Assembly: GCA_947176895.1 (NCBI GenBank)
Contig: CAMWSK010000008.1
Location: 23,699 to 87,698 of the forward strand
Origin: an uncultured Prevotellaceae bacterium
Lineage (GTDB): Bacteria; Bacteroidota; Bacteroidia; Bacteroidales; Bacteroidaceae
DNA: 64,000 bases
Direction of reading: 5' to 3'
In this document: piece after piece, positions 45,850-55,721 of the stretch
Layout: every line of letters begins with the position of its first letter
Numbering within the stretch: position 1 is the first letter of the stretch
The notes under the pieces: model-generated
Database searches by the model: none
Told to the model about the DNA's origin: nothing
What the model saw: only the letters and a program-made list of their open reading frames with translations
Made by a program: the position numbers and the translations under genes

Positions 45850-48696
45850 ATGAGAAGGTTTCTGAATCAGTGCATAAGCCATGTCGCCCTTTTATGGGCG
45901 GCATGGCTTGTCTGTGTACCTCTTGCTGCACAAAGCCTGACGGACAGTATTAAGTTGCCTGCGGACATCGTGGAAGGCAGACTGCCCAATGGTTTGCGAT
46001 ACCTTTTGAAGAAGAACGAAAGTCCGGCCTCGCGCACTGAATTCCGGCTTATCATGCACGTTGGCTCCGTTCAGGAGTCCGAACTGCAGAAGGGCGGCGC
46101 GCACTTCTTGGAACACATCGCCTTTGGTGGCACGAAGCATTTCCCCAATCGTAGTGCCGTGCAATACCTGGAGTCGCTGGGCATGAAATATGGGCAGGAC
46201 ATCAATGCCTACACGGGCTTCGACCGCACTGTCTACATGTTTGCCGTGCCTTCCGACCGTCAAAAGGCCGACCGCTTCCGCAAACCGCTGCTTATCCTGC
46301 GGGACTGGCTGACCGACATGACCATCAATCCCGAAAGGGTGGAGACCGAGAAAGGCATCATCCTGGAAGAACTGCGCGGCTATGACGTCGGCGATGATTT
46401 TTATGACTTGAAGATAGGTCAAGGCATCTTCAGGGACCGCATGCCGCTGGGCAACACCGATGACATCCGCCGCATGACGGCCGGCACGTTGAGGGAGTAT
46501 TACCGCACGTGGTATGTGCCCGAGCTTGCCACCGTGGTTGTTGTGGGCGACATCGACCCGCAGGCTATGGAAAAAGATATTCGGAAGATGTTTAACGTGA
46601 AAAGGAAACAGCCGAAGGCCGACTTCCGCACCTATCCGCTTGTCTATTCCGTCGGAACGCAAATCTGTGAAGTCGTGGACTCGTTGCAGTTGCGTGACGA
46701 GGTGGAACTGATGATTCCGCATCCCTGCATCGTGACCCGAACGCTTGAGGATGTGAGGAAACAAGGCGTGGGGCAGGCACTGGTCAACGCCATCTCCTAT
46801 CGGTTCGGCAAACGCAGGATACAATGCGATGTATCCAACAAGTGGTACCTGAGCGACAAGGAGCATCTTGTGTTCTCCATAAAGGAAGGCAACGACAACG
46901 ATCTTCCCGACCGCATCGCCGCATTGTCGAATGAACTGAAGAACATTATCGAAGACGGCTTTCGTCCGCAGGAAGTGGAACGGGCCGTCAACATCGTCAT
47001 CCGCCAGCTGGAGAGTGTCGATTATGAAGGAGCGTCATCGGCCTTCTGGTGCGATGAGCTGATGGACTACGTTCTTTCGGGTGACAGCCATATCAATGAC
47101 TCCTTGCAAATTAGCCAAGTGACAGAGGCTTTGCGGAGAGTCGAAAGCAAGGATTTGCAGGACCTTTTGAATGAATGGCTGACCTATCGCAACGACGCGT
47201 TGCTGGTGGCCGGCCGCGTTCACCCCTATCGCTCCGAGCGACTGACCGAGGACAACATCCGCAAAGCCTGGAAGGACGGCGAGAGGTTGCCCTGCCAGCC
47301 GTTCGTGTATGAGGAGAAGGTGGAGGAACCCGCTCATGTCGAGACGCCGGCATGCCTGGATACCATCTATCCTTACGATGCCTCGTGCATAGCCTCCACG
47401 CGCACTTACCCCGAACTGGGCATCCGCGATGTGAAACTCACCAATGGCATCCGGCTCATTCTCAAGCCCACACGCGATGACGGCAATATCCTGCTCACGT
47501 CGCTTGCGCCGGGCGGACTGGCTTCCATTCCCGCCGACCGCTTCTTTCAACTGGAAGGAACGGCCAGCTATATTGACCTGGGCGGCATTGCGAAGGCAGA
47601 CTATGATTCGCTTCAGGACTATCTCTACCAGCACAACATGGCTCTGTCGCTCATGATGGAGAACTACTGGCATGGCATGATGGGATTCTTCGCCCCTCAA
47701 GACGCCAATGCGTTCTTCAATCTGGTGTATGAAAAGGCCACGGACCCCGAGCTGCGCTATCAGGACTTCGAGGACATACGCGAGGAGTTGCGCGGGTCGA
47801 TGGGTCGCGAGACGTTGTTGGACAAGATGCTTAGCCGCACGCCCGACCGCCTGGTGTCTGCCCGTATCAACGCGCTAATGGGCAACGCTCTGGCGCATGG
47901 AGACAAAGTGCCGGATGCCGCGGACATTGATGCGCTCAGCCTGGACAGCATCGCCGTCTTCTACAAGCGGTTGTATGCCGAGCCTAACCACACGACGTAC
48001 ATTCTTTGCGGCGGCTTCAACCCTGACACGTTGATGCAGCAGTTTGTCTCCGTTTTCTCGCGGATGATCCGTGTGGAGCATCCCGAAGATTGGAGCGTGC
48101 CCGCTATAAAGCTGCCACAGCAGCCCGTCGTGGAACGCTTTCCCAACGACAACGAAACGCAGACAATGTTCGACTATCTCTACTTCGGTCACTATGAACC
48201 GGGTTTGCGTAATTCGCTTATCCTGAAACTGATGAGCGGAATTGTGCGCAACCGGCTCATCTCTGACTTGCGTGAACGCGAATCGTTGGTCTATTCGCCG
48301 TACATCTCCATCTATTACGATGGTTTACCCCAATCAACGTATTATTTCGACATTAACGCATCCGTGGAGAACCGCAACATGGCGAAGACACAAGCCGTGT
48401 TGAAGGACATCCTGCACTCGCTGCGCACGACCCCGGTGCCCGTCGAGGAGTTGAACAGCCTCAAGCAATCCTTCCTCATCAACAAGCGCGAAGCACTTGA
48501 CGAGGGCAACACAGCCGTCTGGCGTACCAACTTGACAGGGCTGCTGAAAAACGGAGAGACGATAGAGGACTTCGCCCGTTATGAGGATTGTCTGAACAGC
48601 ATCACGCCCGAGGTGCTGCTCGAGGCTTTTGGCCGTTACTTCAATCCCGACCGTTATGTTTTGCTTTACATCAGTAATCAGGAAATACAACCATGA
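45850..48696 (+). CDS. M16 family zinc metallopeptidase (insulinase-like), exported
   Basis: A 948-residue protein with a signal peptide (to about residue 28, PLAAQS) and two M16 halves. The inverted zinc motif HFLEH is at 85-89 and the third ligand Glu lies in the EKGIILEELRGY region near 165-172. The C-terminal half (from ~480) repeats the fold without the zinc motif. It resembles PqqL-type periplasmic proteases, which in other Gram-negative bacteria process imported proteins. In this operon it would cut a protein or peptide brought in by SusC-SusD. Its stop overlaps the ChaN start by 4 bases. Confidence 0.92.
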   Translation: MRRFLNQCISHVALLWAAWLVCVPLAAQSLTDSIKLPADIVEGRLPNGLRYLLKKNESPASRTEFRLIMHVGSVQESELQKGGAHFLEHIAFGGTKHFPNRSAVQYLESLGMKYGQDINAYTGFDRTVYMFAVPSDRQKADRFRKPLLILRDWLTDMTINPERVETEKGIILEELRGYDVGDDFYDLKIGQGIFRDRMPLGNTDDIRRMTAGTLREYYRTWYVPELATVVVVGDIDPQAMEKDIRKMFNVKRKQPKADFRTYPLVYSVGTQICEVVDSLQLRDEVELMIPHPCIVTRTLEDVRKQGVGQALVNAISYRFGKRRIQCDVSNKWYLSDKEHLVFSIKEGNDNDLPDRIAALSNELKNIIEDGFRPQEVERAVNIVIRQLESVDYEGASSAFWCDELMDYVLSGDSHINDSLQISQVTEALRRVESKDLQDLLNEWLTYRNDALLVAGRVHPYRSERLTEDNIRKAWKDGERLPCQPFVYEEKVEEPAHVETPACLDTIYPYDASCIASTRTYPELGIRDVKLTNGIRLILKPTRDDGNILLTSLAPGGLASIPADRFFQLEGTASYIDLGGIAKADYDSLQDYLYQHNMALSLMMENYWHGMMGFFAPQDANAFFNLVYEKATDPELRYQDFEDIREELRGSMGRETLLDKMLSRTPDRLVSARINALMGNALAHGDKVPDAADIDALSLDSIAVFYKRLYAEPNHTTYILCGGFNPDTLMQQFVSVFSRMIRVEHPEDWSVPAIKLPQQPVVERFPNDNETQTMFDYLYFGHYEPGLRNSLILKLMSGIVRNRLISDLRERESLVYSPYISIYYDGLPQSTYYFDINASVENRNMAKTQAVLKDILHSLRTTPVPVEELNSLKQSFLINKREALDEGNTAVWRTNLTGLLKNGETIEDFARYEDCLNSITPEVLLEAFGRYFNPDRYVLLYISNQEIQP

Positions 48697-49589
48697 AGGT
48701 TTTACTTAAAAGTTTTATCCTATTTTGTGCCTACACCGTTCTGCCTTTCGCGGGCAGAGCGGGTGTGAAGGCCCAGACGCCCAAGGCCTATGCCTTGTTT
48801 GACAATGACGGTAATGAAGTGTCCTATGCCGACATGATGCATAAGTTGGGCGGCTGCGACATCGTGTTCTTCGGCGAGGACCATAATTGCCCCATCGCAC
48901 ACTGGATGGAGTTGAACGTGGCCCGCTCGCTTTATGAACGCCACGGCGACAAGCTCACCATCGGCGAGGAAATGATGGAGGCTGACAACCAGCTTATCCT
49001 CGACGAGTACATGAACCGCAGCATCTCCTACGACCGGTTCGAGGCCGAAGCCCGCCTGTGGGACAATTATTCCACGGACTATTATCCCGTGGTTTTCTTT
49101 GCCAAGGAGCACGGCATCCCTTTCGTGGCAACCAACGTGCCGCGCCGTTATGCCAATGCCGTGAAGAACAACGGGCTGGCCTGCCTGGAAAGCTTCTCGG
49201 ACGAGGCCAAGCGCTACCTTCCCCCCTTGCCGGTGCCTTTTGAGTATGACGAGGAAGGAAGCGACGCGGCCTTCGGCATGATGCAGCTGATGGGTGGAAG
49301 AACGGGCGGGGACTCGCGCAAGCTGGCCGAGGCACAGGCCATTAAGGATGCCACCATGGCCTGGTTCATCGCGAAGAACTTCCGGCACAAGTTCCTGCAC
49401 ATCAACGGCAGCTTCCATTCCGACAGCCGCGGCGGCATCATTCCCTATCTGTTGCGCTACCGTCCCGGCACCACTATAGGTACCATCGTCACCGTGCGCC
49501 AGGAAAACGTGGACAAGTTAGAGGAGGACAACCGAGGCCGTGCGGATTACTACATTGTCGTGCCCGAGGAAATGACGACAACCTACTGA
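48693..49589 (+). CDS. ChaN family haem-binding-like protein
   Basis: A 298-residue exported protein with a signal peptide ending near VKAQ. The ChaN/Tiki-fold domain shows CDIVFFGEDHNCPIAHWMEL, LTIGEEMMEADNQLILDEYM, VPRRYANAVKNNGLA and KFLHINGSFHSD. ChaN of Campylobacter binds two haems and is linked to iron uptake; related Tiki proteins are metalloproteases. The Glu-His pair of GEDH and the His in GSFHSD are the expected active or binding residues. It is the last gene of the SusCD-M16 operon and the best hint that the operon handles haem or haemoprotein. Confidence 0.88.
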   Translation: MKVLLKSFILFCAYTVLPFAGRAGVKAQTPKAYALFDNDGNEVSYADMMHKLGGCDIVFFGEDHNCPIAHWMELNVARSLYERHGDKLTIGEEMMEADNQLILDEYMNRSISYDRFEAEARLWDNYSTDYYPVVFFAKEHGIPFVATNVPRRYANAVKNNGLACLESFSDEAKRYLPPLPVPFEYDEEGSDAAFGMMQLMGGRTGGDSRKLAEAQAIKDATMAWFIAKNFRHKFLHINGSFHSDSRGGIIPYLLRYRPGTTIGTIVTVRQENVDKLEEDNRGRADYYIVVPEEMTTTY

Positions 49590-49612
49590 TTCGTAACGAG
49601 ACGCATATTATA

Positions 49613-49660
49613 AAACCACACGTTCCCACCCGTCTTTCAAGGGTTGGGAACGTGTGGTTT
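49613..49660. terminator. Terminator of the SusCD-ChaN operon
   Basis: A perfect 16-bp stem (49613-49628 and 49645-49660) ends in a run of T on the plus side, 24 bases after the ChaN stop codon. It also lies beyond the convergent yraN gene. Confidence 0.85.
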
Positions 49661-49737
49661 GACTTGATTCTCTGTCTGTAAATTTTGGACTCCCAAGGTT
49701 TGATTTATAAAATGTCGAGCTGTTGCGGGGTCTTTAG

Positions 49738-49834
49738 CCCCCCCCCCAAAAAAAACATCAAGACGTTTTTCAAAAACATGAACATGTTTTCAAAAAAGAT
49801 GAACATGTTTTTCCCGAAACATGCACATGTTATG
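49738..49834. repeat. Cluster D of ~22-bp palindromes with C10 tract
   Basis: Between the convergent ChaN and yraN genes. A run of ten C (49738-49747) and eight A (49748-49755) leads into four units at about 49748-49771, 49772-49791, 49792-49816 and 49817-49834. Cores are ACATCAAGACGT, ACATGAACATGT, AGATGAACATGT and ACATGCACATGT. Units 3 and 4 closely match units 3 and 4 of cluster E in order and spacing. Confidence 0.8.
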
Positions 49835-49867
49835 TTAGCACATAATGGTCTAATCCCCTGTTTAGGT

Positions 49868-50233
49868 TCAATAATGTCTTTGCGAGGGCAGGAAGGCGGA
49901 TTTGATGTGTTGTATCTTGCCGTTAACGATACCGATGACATCAAACCGAAGGGGCGGCTCGGTGTGGTAAAGACGTACGTAACTGTTGGCCGCACTGACC
50001 AGGGCACGCTGTTTGCGCCAGTCCACGGCATCGAAAGGCTGGCCGTGCTCTTCGCCGGAACGCGTCTTCACTTCCACAATCACCAGCCGTCCTTCGCCCA
50101 TGGCCACGATGTCCAGTTCGTGGCGCGTCTTGGGGGCTTTCCAGTTACGGTGGAGGATGCGGTAGCCCTTCTCTTCAAGAAAACGGGCGGCCAGCTCCTC
50201 GCCGGCCGCCCCTAATAAGTTGTGTTCTGCCAT
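49868..50233 (-). CDS. YraN family (UPF0102) endonuclease-like protein
   Basis: A 121-residue protein of the restriction-endonuclease-like fold: GAAGEELAARFLEEKGYRIL, then HELDIVA and VIVEVKTRSGEEHG, giving the Asp-(Glu-x-Lys) active-site pattern, and INxKRxAL-like WRKQRALVSAA. The molecular role of YraN is not settled; a role in DNA processing or envelope stability has been proposed. The ATG at 50233 matches the family N-terminus; the frame is open upstream into the fumarase gene but has no family similarity there. It starts 8 bases after the fumarase stop. Confidence 0.9.
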   Translation of the reverse strand: MAEHNLLGAAGEELAARFLEEKGYRILHRNWKAPKTRHELDIVAMGEGRLVIVEVKTRSGEEHGQPFDAVDWRKQRALVSAANSYVRLYHTEPPLRFDVIGIVNGKIQHIKSAFLPSQRHY

Positions 50234-50241
50234 CAACGGGT

Positions 50242-51885
50242 TTACAGGATGGTGCAACCCTCGCAGGGCTTCAGCTGCTTGAAGAAGTCGTTGCCCTTGT
50301 CGTCCACCAGGATGAAGGCGGGGAAATCCTCTACGGTAATCTTCCATACGGCTTCCATTCCCAACTCGGGATATTCCAGACATTCGATGCTCTTGATGGA
50401 ACTTTGGCTGAGTACTGCGGCCACACCACCGATGGTGCCCAGATAAAAGCCTCCGTGCTTCTTGCAGGCATCGGTCACCTGTTGTGTGCGGTTGCCCTTG
50501 GCAATCATAACCAGCGAGGCACCGTTGGCCTGGAACTCGTCCACGTAGGGATCCATGCGGTTGGCTGTGGTGGGACCCATTGAGCCGCAGGGCAGACCTT
50601 CGGGCGTCTTGGCCGGACCGGCATACAGCACAGGATAGTCTTTGAAATATTGGGGCAGGCCTTCGCCGGCATCCAGACGTGCCTTCAGCTTGGCGTGGGC
50701 GATGTCGCGGGCCACAATGATGGTGCCCTTCAGGTTCACCCGGGTGCTCACGGGATATTTGGTCAGTTCGGCCCGAACGGCATCCATGCCCTTGTCCAGG
50801 TCAATCTCTATGCCCTTGGTACCCTCTCCGGGGCGGCGCAGCTCTTCGGGAATCAGTTCGCCGGGGTTGGCGTCCATCTGTTCGATCCAGATGCCTTGGG
50901 CGTTGATTTTGGCCTTGATGTTGCGGTCGGCAGAGCAGCTCACACCCATGCCGATGGGGCAGCTGGCACCGTGGCGGGGCAGACGGATCACGCGGATGTC
51001 GTGGGCCAGGTACTTGCCTCCGAACTGGGCACCGAGCCCTATCTTGTAGGCTTCCTTCAGCAGTTTCTGCTCTAAGTCGATGTCGCGGAAGGCACGTCCC
51101 GTCTCGTCGCCCGTGGTGGGCAGGTTGTCGTAGTATTTGATGCTGGCGAGTTTCACGGTGAGCAGGTTCTTCTCTGCGCTGGTTCCGCCAATGACGAAGG
51201 CGATGTGGTAGGGAGGACAGGCAGCCGTGCCCAGGTGCTTCATCTCCTCTACGAGGAAGGGCAGCAACGTGCCCTCGTTCTGAATGGTGGCCTTGGTCAT
51301 GGGATAGAAATAGGTCTTGTTGGCCGAGCCGCCGCCTTTGGCCACCATCACGAAGCGATACTCGTCGCCCTCGCAGGCTTCGATGTCAATCTGTGCAGGC
51401 AGGTTGCACTTGGTGTTCACCTCGTCATACATGTTGAGGGGGGCGTTCTGGCTATAGCGCAGGTTGTCTTGGGTGAAGGTGTTGAACACGCCGCGGGACA
51501 GTGCCTCTTCGTCCTCGAAGCCTGTCCACACCTGCTGGCCCTTTTCGGCATGGATGATGGCTGTGCCGGTGTCCTGGCAGAAAGGAAGCACGCCCTTGGC
51601 AGCCGTCTCGGCATTGCGCAGGAACTGAAGGGCCACGTACTTGTCGTTCTCAGAGGCTTCGGGGTCACGCAGAATCTTGGCCACCATCTCGTTGTGCTCG
51701 CGGCGAAGCATGAACTCCACATCATGGAAAGCCTGTTGTGCTACCAGGGTCAGTGCCTCGGGGCTTACCTTCAGCATCTTGTGTCCCTCGAACTCGCCTA
51801 CGCTCACCCCCTCGGTGGTCAGCAGACGATACTGGGTCTTGTCTTCTCCCCGTTGAAACATAGGGGCGTACTTGAAATCTGTCAT
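50242..51885 (-). CDS. Fumarate hydratase, class I (4Fe-4S)
   Basis: A 547-residue oxygen-sensitive fumarase interconverting fumarate and malate, part of the reductive branch to succinate in anaerobes. The alpha half has [20 protein letters not shown] and [18 protein letters not shown]; cluster cysteines lie in CQDTGT, ACPPYH and SCPIGMG. The beta half has [20 protein letters not shown] and [11 protein letters not shown]. The length is normal for FumA/FumB. It forms an operon with yraN, separated by 8 bases. Which of the names fumA or fumB applies cannot be said. Confidence 0.95.
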   Translation of the reverse strand: MTDFKYAPMFQRGEDKTQYRLLTTEGVSVGEFEGHKMLKVSPEALTLVAQQAFHDVEFMLRREHNEMVAKILRDPEASENDKYVALQFLRNAETAAKGVLPFCQDTGTAIIHAEKGQQVWTGFEDEEALSRGVFNTFTQDNLRYSQNAPLNMYDEVNTKCNLPAQIDIEACEGDEYRFVMVAKGGGSANKTYFYPMTKATIQNEGTLLPFLVEEMKHLGTAACPPYHIAFVIGGTSAEKNLLTVKLASIKYYDNLPTTGDETGRAFRDIDLEQKLLKEAYKIGLGAQFGGKYLAHDIRVIRLPRHGASCPIGMGVSCSADRNIKAKINAQGIWIEQMDANPGELIPEELRRPGEGTKGIEIDLDKGMDAVRAELTKYPVSTRVNLKGTIIVARDIAHAKLKARLDAGEGLPQYFKDYPVLYAGPAKTPEGLPCGSMGPTTANRMDPYVDEFQANGASLVMIAKGNRTQQVTDACKKHGGFYLGTIGGVAAVLSQSSIKSIECLEYPELGMEAVWKITVEDFPAFILVDDKGNDFFKQLKPCEGCTIL

Positions 51886-51927
51886 ATCGGTCGGTTTAGG
51901 TTTTATGTTTACGTGTTTTTGAATGAT

Positions 51928-53244
51928 TTAAAGACATTCCTCCTCCTCAACAACGGGATAGAGGAAGTCGTTGTAGGGATATTTCTGCACGTGCAATTCG
52001 CGCACCTTATTATATAGCATGCGTTTCAGTTCGTCGATGTTGGTGCGTTCGGCGGCGGAAATGAAGATGCAGTTGTCGTTGAGCCGTGCCATCCAGGTTT
52101 TCCTCAGGTCGTCCAGCGACACGTTTTCCTTGGTGGCCGGTGTGGGGTCGTCCTTGTCCTTCTCCACCCATGTGTAGGCGTCAATCTTGTTGAATATGAT
52201 GATCAGGGGCTTGTCGGCGCATCCCAATTCGTTGAGTGTCTTGTCCACCACCTCTATCTGGTTCTCGAAGTCGGGATGGGAGATGTCGGCCACGTGCACC
52301 AGCAGGTCGGCCTCGCGCACCTCGTCCAGCGTGCTTTTGAACGAATCCACCAGGTCGGTGGGCAGCTTGCGTATGAAGCCCACGGTGTCCGAGAGCAGGA
52401 ACGGCAGGTTTTCCACGATGACCTTGCGCACGGTGGTGTCGAGCGTGGCGAAGAGCTTGTTCTCGGCAAACACTTCGCTCTTCGAGAGCAGGTTCATCAG
52501 GGTGCTCTTGCCCACGTTGGTATATCCCACAAGTGCCACGCGGATCATGCGCCCGCGGTTGCTTCGCTGGGTGGTCTTTTGCTTGTCGATGTCGGCAAGC
52601 CGCTGCTTCAGCAGGCTCATGCGGTTGAGAATGATACGGCGGTCCATCTCCAGCTGTGTCTCACCCGGGCCGCGCAGTCCCACGCTGCCCTTGCCGCCTC
52701 CTCCGCCCGAGCCTCCGCCCTGACGCTCAAGGTGGGTCCACATACGTTGCAGGCGCGGCAACATATAGCGGTATTGTGCCAGCTCCACCTGGGTCTTGGC
52801 GTTGGCCGTCTGCGCCCGCATGGCAAAGATGTCGAGGATGAGGCTGGTGCGGTCCAGCACTTTCACCTTCAGCTCAGCCTCGATGTTGCGCAATTGTTTC
52901 GCACTCAGTTCGTCGTCGAAGATGACGATGTCGATGTTGCGTTCGGCCTCTTCTTCTTGCTCGATGTATTCGCGTATCTCTTTCAGCTTGCCCGTTCCCA
53001 GATAGGTGACGCTGCTGGGGCCGTTCATCTTTTGGGTAAAGCGCTTCACGGTTTCGGCTCCGGCCGTGAGGGCAAGGAACTCCAGTTCGTCAAGGTATTC
53101 TGTGGTGCGGAATTCGTTCTGTTGGGGCGTAATCAGGCCTACCAGGATGGCCCGTTCGGGTCCGTTCTGCTGGTCGGCCGCCAGCCGGGAATATCCCCCC
53201 AGTCCCTCCTGCATTCGGGTGGCGCTGGTGCTGGAACGTTGCAT
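51928..53244 (-). CDS. hflX: Ribosome-associated GTPase HflX
   Basis: A 438-residue GTPase that splits stalled 70S ribosomes. The N-terminal HflX domain has LVGLITPQQNEFRTTEYLDE and VTYLGTGKLKEI; the glycine-rich linker GGGSGGGGGKGSVGLRGPGE is followed by the G domain with ALVGYTNVGKSTLMN near 240, DTVGFIRKLPTDLV and FNKID. The ATG at 53244 is chosen over an in-frame TTG further upstream. The N-terminus has about 25 residues (MQRSSTSATRMQEGLGGYSR…) before the conserved part. A possible -7 element variant, TATCTTTA, lies at 53286-53293. Confidence 0.95.
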   Translation of the reverse strand: MQRSSTSATRMQEGLGGYSRLAADQQNGPERAILVGLITPQQNEFRTTEYLDELEFLALTAGAETVKRFTQKMNGPSSVTYLGTGKLKEIREYIEQEEEAERNIDIVIFDDELSAKQLRNIEAELKVKVLDRTSLILDIFAMRAQTANAKTQVELAQYRYMLPRLQRMWTHLERQGGGSGGGGGKGSVGLRGPGETQLEMDRRIILNRMSLLKQRLADIDKQKTTQRSNRGRMIRVALVGYTNVGKSTLMNLLSKSEVFAENKLFATLDTTVRKVIVENLPFLLSDTVGFIRKLPTDLVDSFKSTLDEVREADLLVHVADISHPDFENQIEVVDKTLNELGCADKPLIIIFNKIDAYTWVEKDKDDPTPATKENVSLDDLRKTWMARLNDNCIFISAAERTNIDELKRMLYNKVRELHVQKYPYNDFLYPVVEEEECL

Positions 53245-53298
53245 GTTATATGATTCTCTGTGTCCCAAGGTTCGGTCTTTTTAGGTAAAGATAATGAG

Positions 53299-54156
53299 TT
53301 AGTACACCTGCACCACCAGGTATTTGCTCATGCTCCAGAAAGCATTTGTGTTGGTGATTTTCAGCACCAGGTGGCCGTTGCTCCCTGTCGTCAGTGTGTA
53401 TGAGTTGGCCGGATGACTGGTCAGCACCTTGGCTTTCTTGGAGTCCAAAGCAATCTCTTTGGTGTTCCGGATGTCTATCTTTGTGAAATATCTCTTGTTG
53501 AATTTGTCGCTCTTGAGCACCTCTCCGTTTACAAGGATTTTCTCTTCTTTCAAATCGGAACGGGTGCCCAAAGCATACCATGCGGTGTTCAGCTCCGTCT
53601 CTTGCACTTCCAACGCCTGAGACTTCTGTTCGTTTTCCTCGTTCAACTGGTTCACGCTCTCGGTGAGTGCGTCAATTTGGTCGCCTTGTGCCGCTATTTG
53701 CTGGTCTTTTTCCTCCACCTGTTGTTTCAGTTCGGCTATCTGGGCGGTCTTTTCCTCCATCTGGCTCTTCAGGTTGGCCACGATGGCCTTCAGCGAATTG
53801 GAGTTGGCGTTGCTGTTGCTCAGGCGTTTTTCCAGTTGGGAAATCATGTTGCGGTACTGGTCCATCGAACTTTGAATGAACCTCATGTTCTCGGTAATCT
53901 GCTCCTGGGCGTTGGGCTGCTCAAGGTTGCCGTTGGCGATGATTACGCGTCCTTCGGCCTCGTTAATCCGGATGAAGCCCTCCTGCACCTGGTTGATCAG
54001 GCTCAAGAGCTCGTTATACTCCTCGTCTTTCTGACTGTTTTCCAACTTCAGCGCCTCGTTTTCCTTTTTCAGTTCCTCACTGTGGTCCTGTTCTTTCTTC
54101 GTGTTGCATGAAAGCACTAAAGCAGCACATAAGGCTGCGAGCATCATCTTTTTCAT
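53299..54156 (-). CDS. Coiled-coil lipoprotein of unknown function
   Basis: A 285-residue lipoprotein (MKKMMLAALCAALVLSC, lipid on Cys17). Residues ~25-190 form long heptad-rich helices (EELKKENEALKLENSQKDEE, then KTAQIAELKQQVEEKDQQI). The C-terminal ~90 residues are globular and beta-rich (ILVNGEVLKSDKFNKRYFTK, KVLTSHPANSYTLTTGSNGH). It looks like an envelope spacer or scaffold. No named family recognised. It overlaps the end of rsmI by 4 bases, so it is translated from the same message. Confidence 0.75.
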   Translation of the reverse strand: MKKMMLAALCAALVLSCNTKKEQDHSEELKKENEALKLENSQKDEEYNELLSLINQVQEGFIRINEAEGRVIIANGNLEQPNAQEQITENMRFIQSSMDQYRNMISQLEKRLSNSNANSNSLKAIVANLKSQMEEKTAQIAELKQQVEEKDQQIAAQGDQIDALTESVNQLNEENEQKSQALEVQETELNTAWYALGTRSDLKEEKILVNGEVLKSDKFNKRYFTKIDIRNTKEIALDSKKAKVLTSHPANSYTLTTGSNGHLVLKITNTNAFWSMSKYLVVQVY

Positions 54157-54935
54157 ATCTCTTCTCTTTTAAGTTGTTTGCGTTGATATTTCGACAGGTA
54201 CTTTTCCTGATTTTTCCCTTCTGTCCGGTTTTTCTCTTTGTTGTCTTTTACCGGCAGTTCTTCGGGAGGGCATCCGCCCACCACAATCACAAACTCTCCC
54301 CGGGGCTCTTCTTCCAGGAAGTGGGTCAGCACCTCTGTGGCCGTGCCGCGCACGCTCTCTTCGTGGATTTTCGAGATTTCCCTGCAGGCGCTCACCGGCC
54401 GGTCGGCGCCGAACACCTCGACAATCTGTTCCAGAAATTTCACCACCCGGCGTGGGCTCTCGTAGAAGATGATGGTGCGTGACTCGTCTTTCAACTCGTT
54501 CAACCGGCTCGTCCGTCCCTTTTTCTGAGGCAGGAAGCCTTCGAACACGAATTTGTCGCAAGGCAGACCGCTGCTGACCAAGGCGGGCACAAAGGCCGTT
54601 GCTCCGGGCAAGGTAATCACTTCGATGCCCTGCTGTATGGCCTCGCGGGCCAGCAGAAAGCCGGGATCGCTGATGCCCGGTGTGCCGGCATCGGTCACCA
54701 CAGCCATCGTTTCGCCTCCTTTCAGGCGTTCCACCAACGGTGCCACCGCCTGATGCTCGTTGAACTTATGGTAAGAAATCATGGATTTCTGTATGCCGAA
54801 GTGGCGCAAAAGATTGCCTGAGGTGCGTGTGTCTTCTGCTAAAATCAAGTCCGCCTCGCGCAAAATTCTGAGTGCGCGGGCAGTGATATCCTCCATGTTT
54901 CCCACTGGTGTGGGCACAAGAAATAACGTTCCCAT
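54153..54935 (-). CDS. rsmI: 16S rRNA 2'-O-methyltransferase RsmI
   Basis: A 260-residue SAM-dependent methyltransferase of the TP-methylase fold that methylates the ribose of C1402 in 16S rRNA. Motifs: GTLFLVPTPVGNMEDITARA, LAEDTRTSGNLLRHFGI, VTDAGTPGISDPGFLL and FEGFLPQKKGRTSRL, with YESPRRV. The C-terminus has a basic lysine-rich tail (about 30 residues) after the conserved core. It is transcribed from the promoter element at 54972-54979 and followed by the coupled lipoprotein gene. Confidence 0.95.
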   Translation of the reverse strand: MGTLFLVPTPVGNMEDITARALRILREADLILAEDTRTSGNLLRHFGIQKSMISYHKFNEHQAVAPLVERLKGGETMAVVTDAGTPGISDPGFLLAREAIQQGIEVITLPGATAFVPALVSSGLPCDKFVFEGFLPQKKGRTSRLNELKDESRTIIFYESPRRVVKFLEQIVEVFGADRPVSACREISKIHEESVRGTATEVLTHFLEEEPRGEFVIVVGGCPPEELPVKDNKEKNRTEGKNQEKYLSKYQRKQLKREEI

Positions 54936-54971
54936 GTGTACCTTTACAGTAAATAGTACTCCAGTTTAGGG

Positions 54972-54979
54972 CAAAAATA
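54972..54979 (-). promoter_or_regulatory. -7 promoter element of rsmI
   Basis: TATTTTTG on minus, 36 bases before the rsmI ATG, a TAnnTTTG match. Confidence 0.55.
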
Positions 54980-55085
54980 GTTATAAAAACGGATGTATGG
55001 TAGTTTTCTTTCCCCTTTTTTGTGGCGGAGACGGATTATTAAAGTTTTTTTATTTCGCTGCACTTCATATATTGATAGGTTTGCC

Positions 55086-55093
55086 TATATTTG
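55086..55093 (+). promoter_or_regulatory. -7 promoter element of tdk
   Basis: TATATTTG, 24 bases before the tdk ATG, a TAnnTTTG match. Confidence 0.6.
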
Positions 55094-55117
55094 CCATCAA
55101 CATAAAACCGTGAACAA

Positions 55118-55717
55118 ATGTCAAACATGTTAACCGCTGCTGGCGGAGAGATGATGCGCCAAGGGCGCGTGGAGGTTATCTGCGGATCGATGTTTTCGGG
55201 CAAGACAGAGGAACTCATCCGCCGCATGCGCCGGGCCGAGTTTGCCCACCAGAAGGTGGAAATCTTCAAGCCCTCCATGGATGTGCGCTATAGCGAGCAG
55301 GATGTGGTGAGCCACGAGGGCCGTGCCATCCCCTCGACGCCCGTAGACAGCAGTGCCAGCATCCTGCTGTTGGTCAGCGACCAGCAGGTCGTGGGCATCG
55401 ACGAGGCACAGTTCTTTGATGCCGGCATCGTGGATGTGTGCAATGAACTGGCCAACCGTGGCATACGCGTTATCGTGGCGGGGCTTGACATGGACTTCAT
55501 GGGTCATCCCTTTGGACCCATGCCTGCCTTGTGTGCCATCGCCGACGAGGTCAGCAAGCAACATGCCATCTGTGTGCGCTGCGGGTCGCTTGCCTACCTG
55601 AGCCACCGTATCGTGGCCGGAGAGAAGCAGGTGCTGTTGGGGGAGAAGGACGAATACGAACCCTTGTGCCGTCATTGCTACGAACAGGCTATGCGTTGCA
55701 CAGACCGTTGCCGTTAG
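55118..55717 (+). CDS. tdk: Thymidine kinase
   Basis: A 199-residue type II thymidine kinase that phosphorylates thymidine to dTMP in salvage. The P-loop GSMFSGKT is at 23-30, Walker B-like [10 protein letters not shown] near 90, the lid YEQAMR lies at the end, and the structural zinc site is formed by CVRCG and CRHC. A short N-terminal extension ([13 protein letters not shown]) precedes the conserved [18 protein letters not shown]; the ATG at 55127 is a possible alternative start. Followed 4 bases later by the PerM-type gene. Confidence 0.95.
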   Translation: MSNMLTAAGGEMMRQGRVEVICGSMFSGKTEELIRRMRRAEFAHQKVEIFKPSMDVRYSEQDVVSHEGRAIPSTPVDSSASILLLVSDQQVVGIDEAQFFDAGIVDVCNELANRGIRVIVAGLDMDFMGHPFGPMPALCAIADEVSKQHAICVRCGSLAYLSHRIVAGEKQVLLGEKDEYEPLCRHCYEQAMRCTDRCR

Positions 55718-55721
55718 GCTT

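Noticed and set aside
40036..49589. SusCD operon as a polysaccharide utilisation locus
   Set aside because: No glycoside hydrolase, polysaccharide lyase, sulfatase or hybrid two-component regulator lies beside it; an M16 protease and ChaN do.
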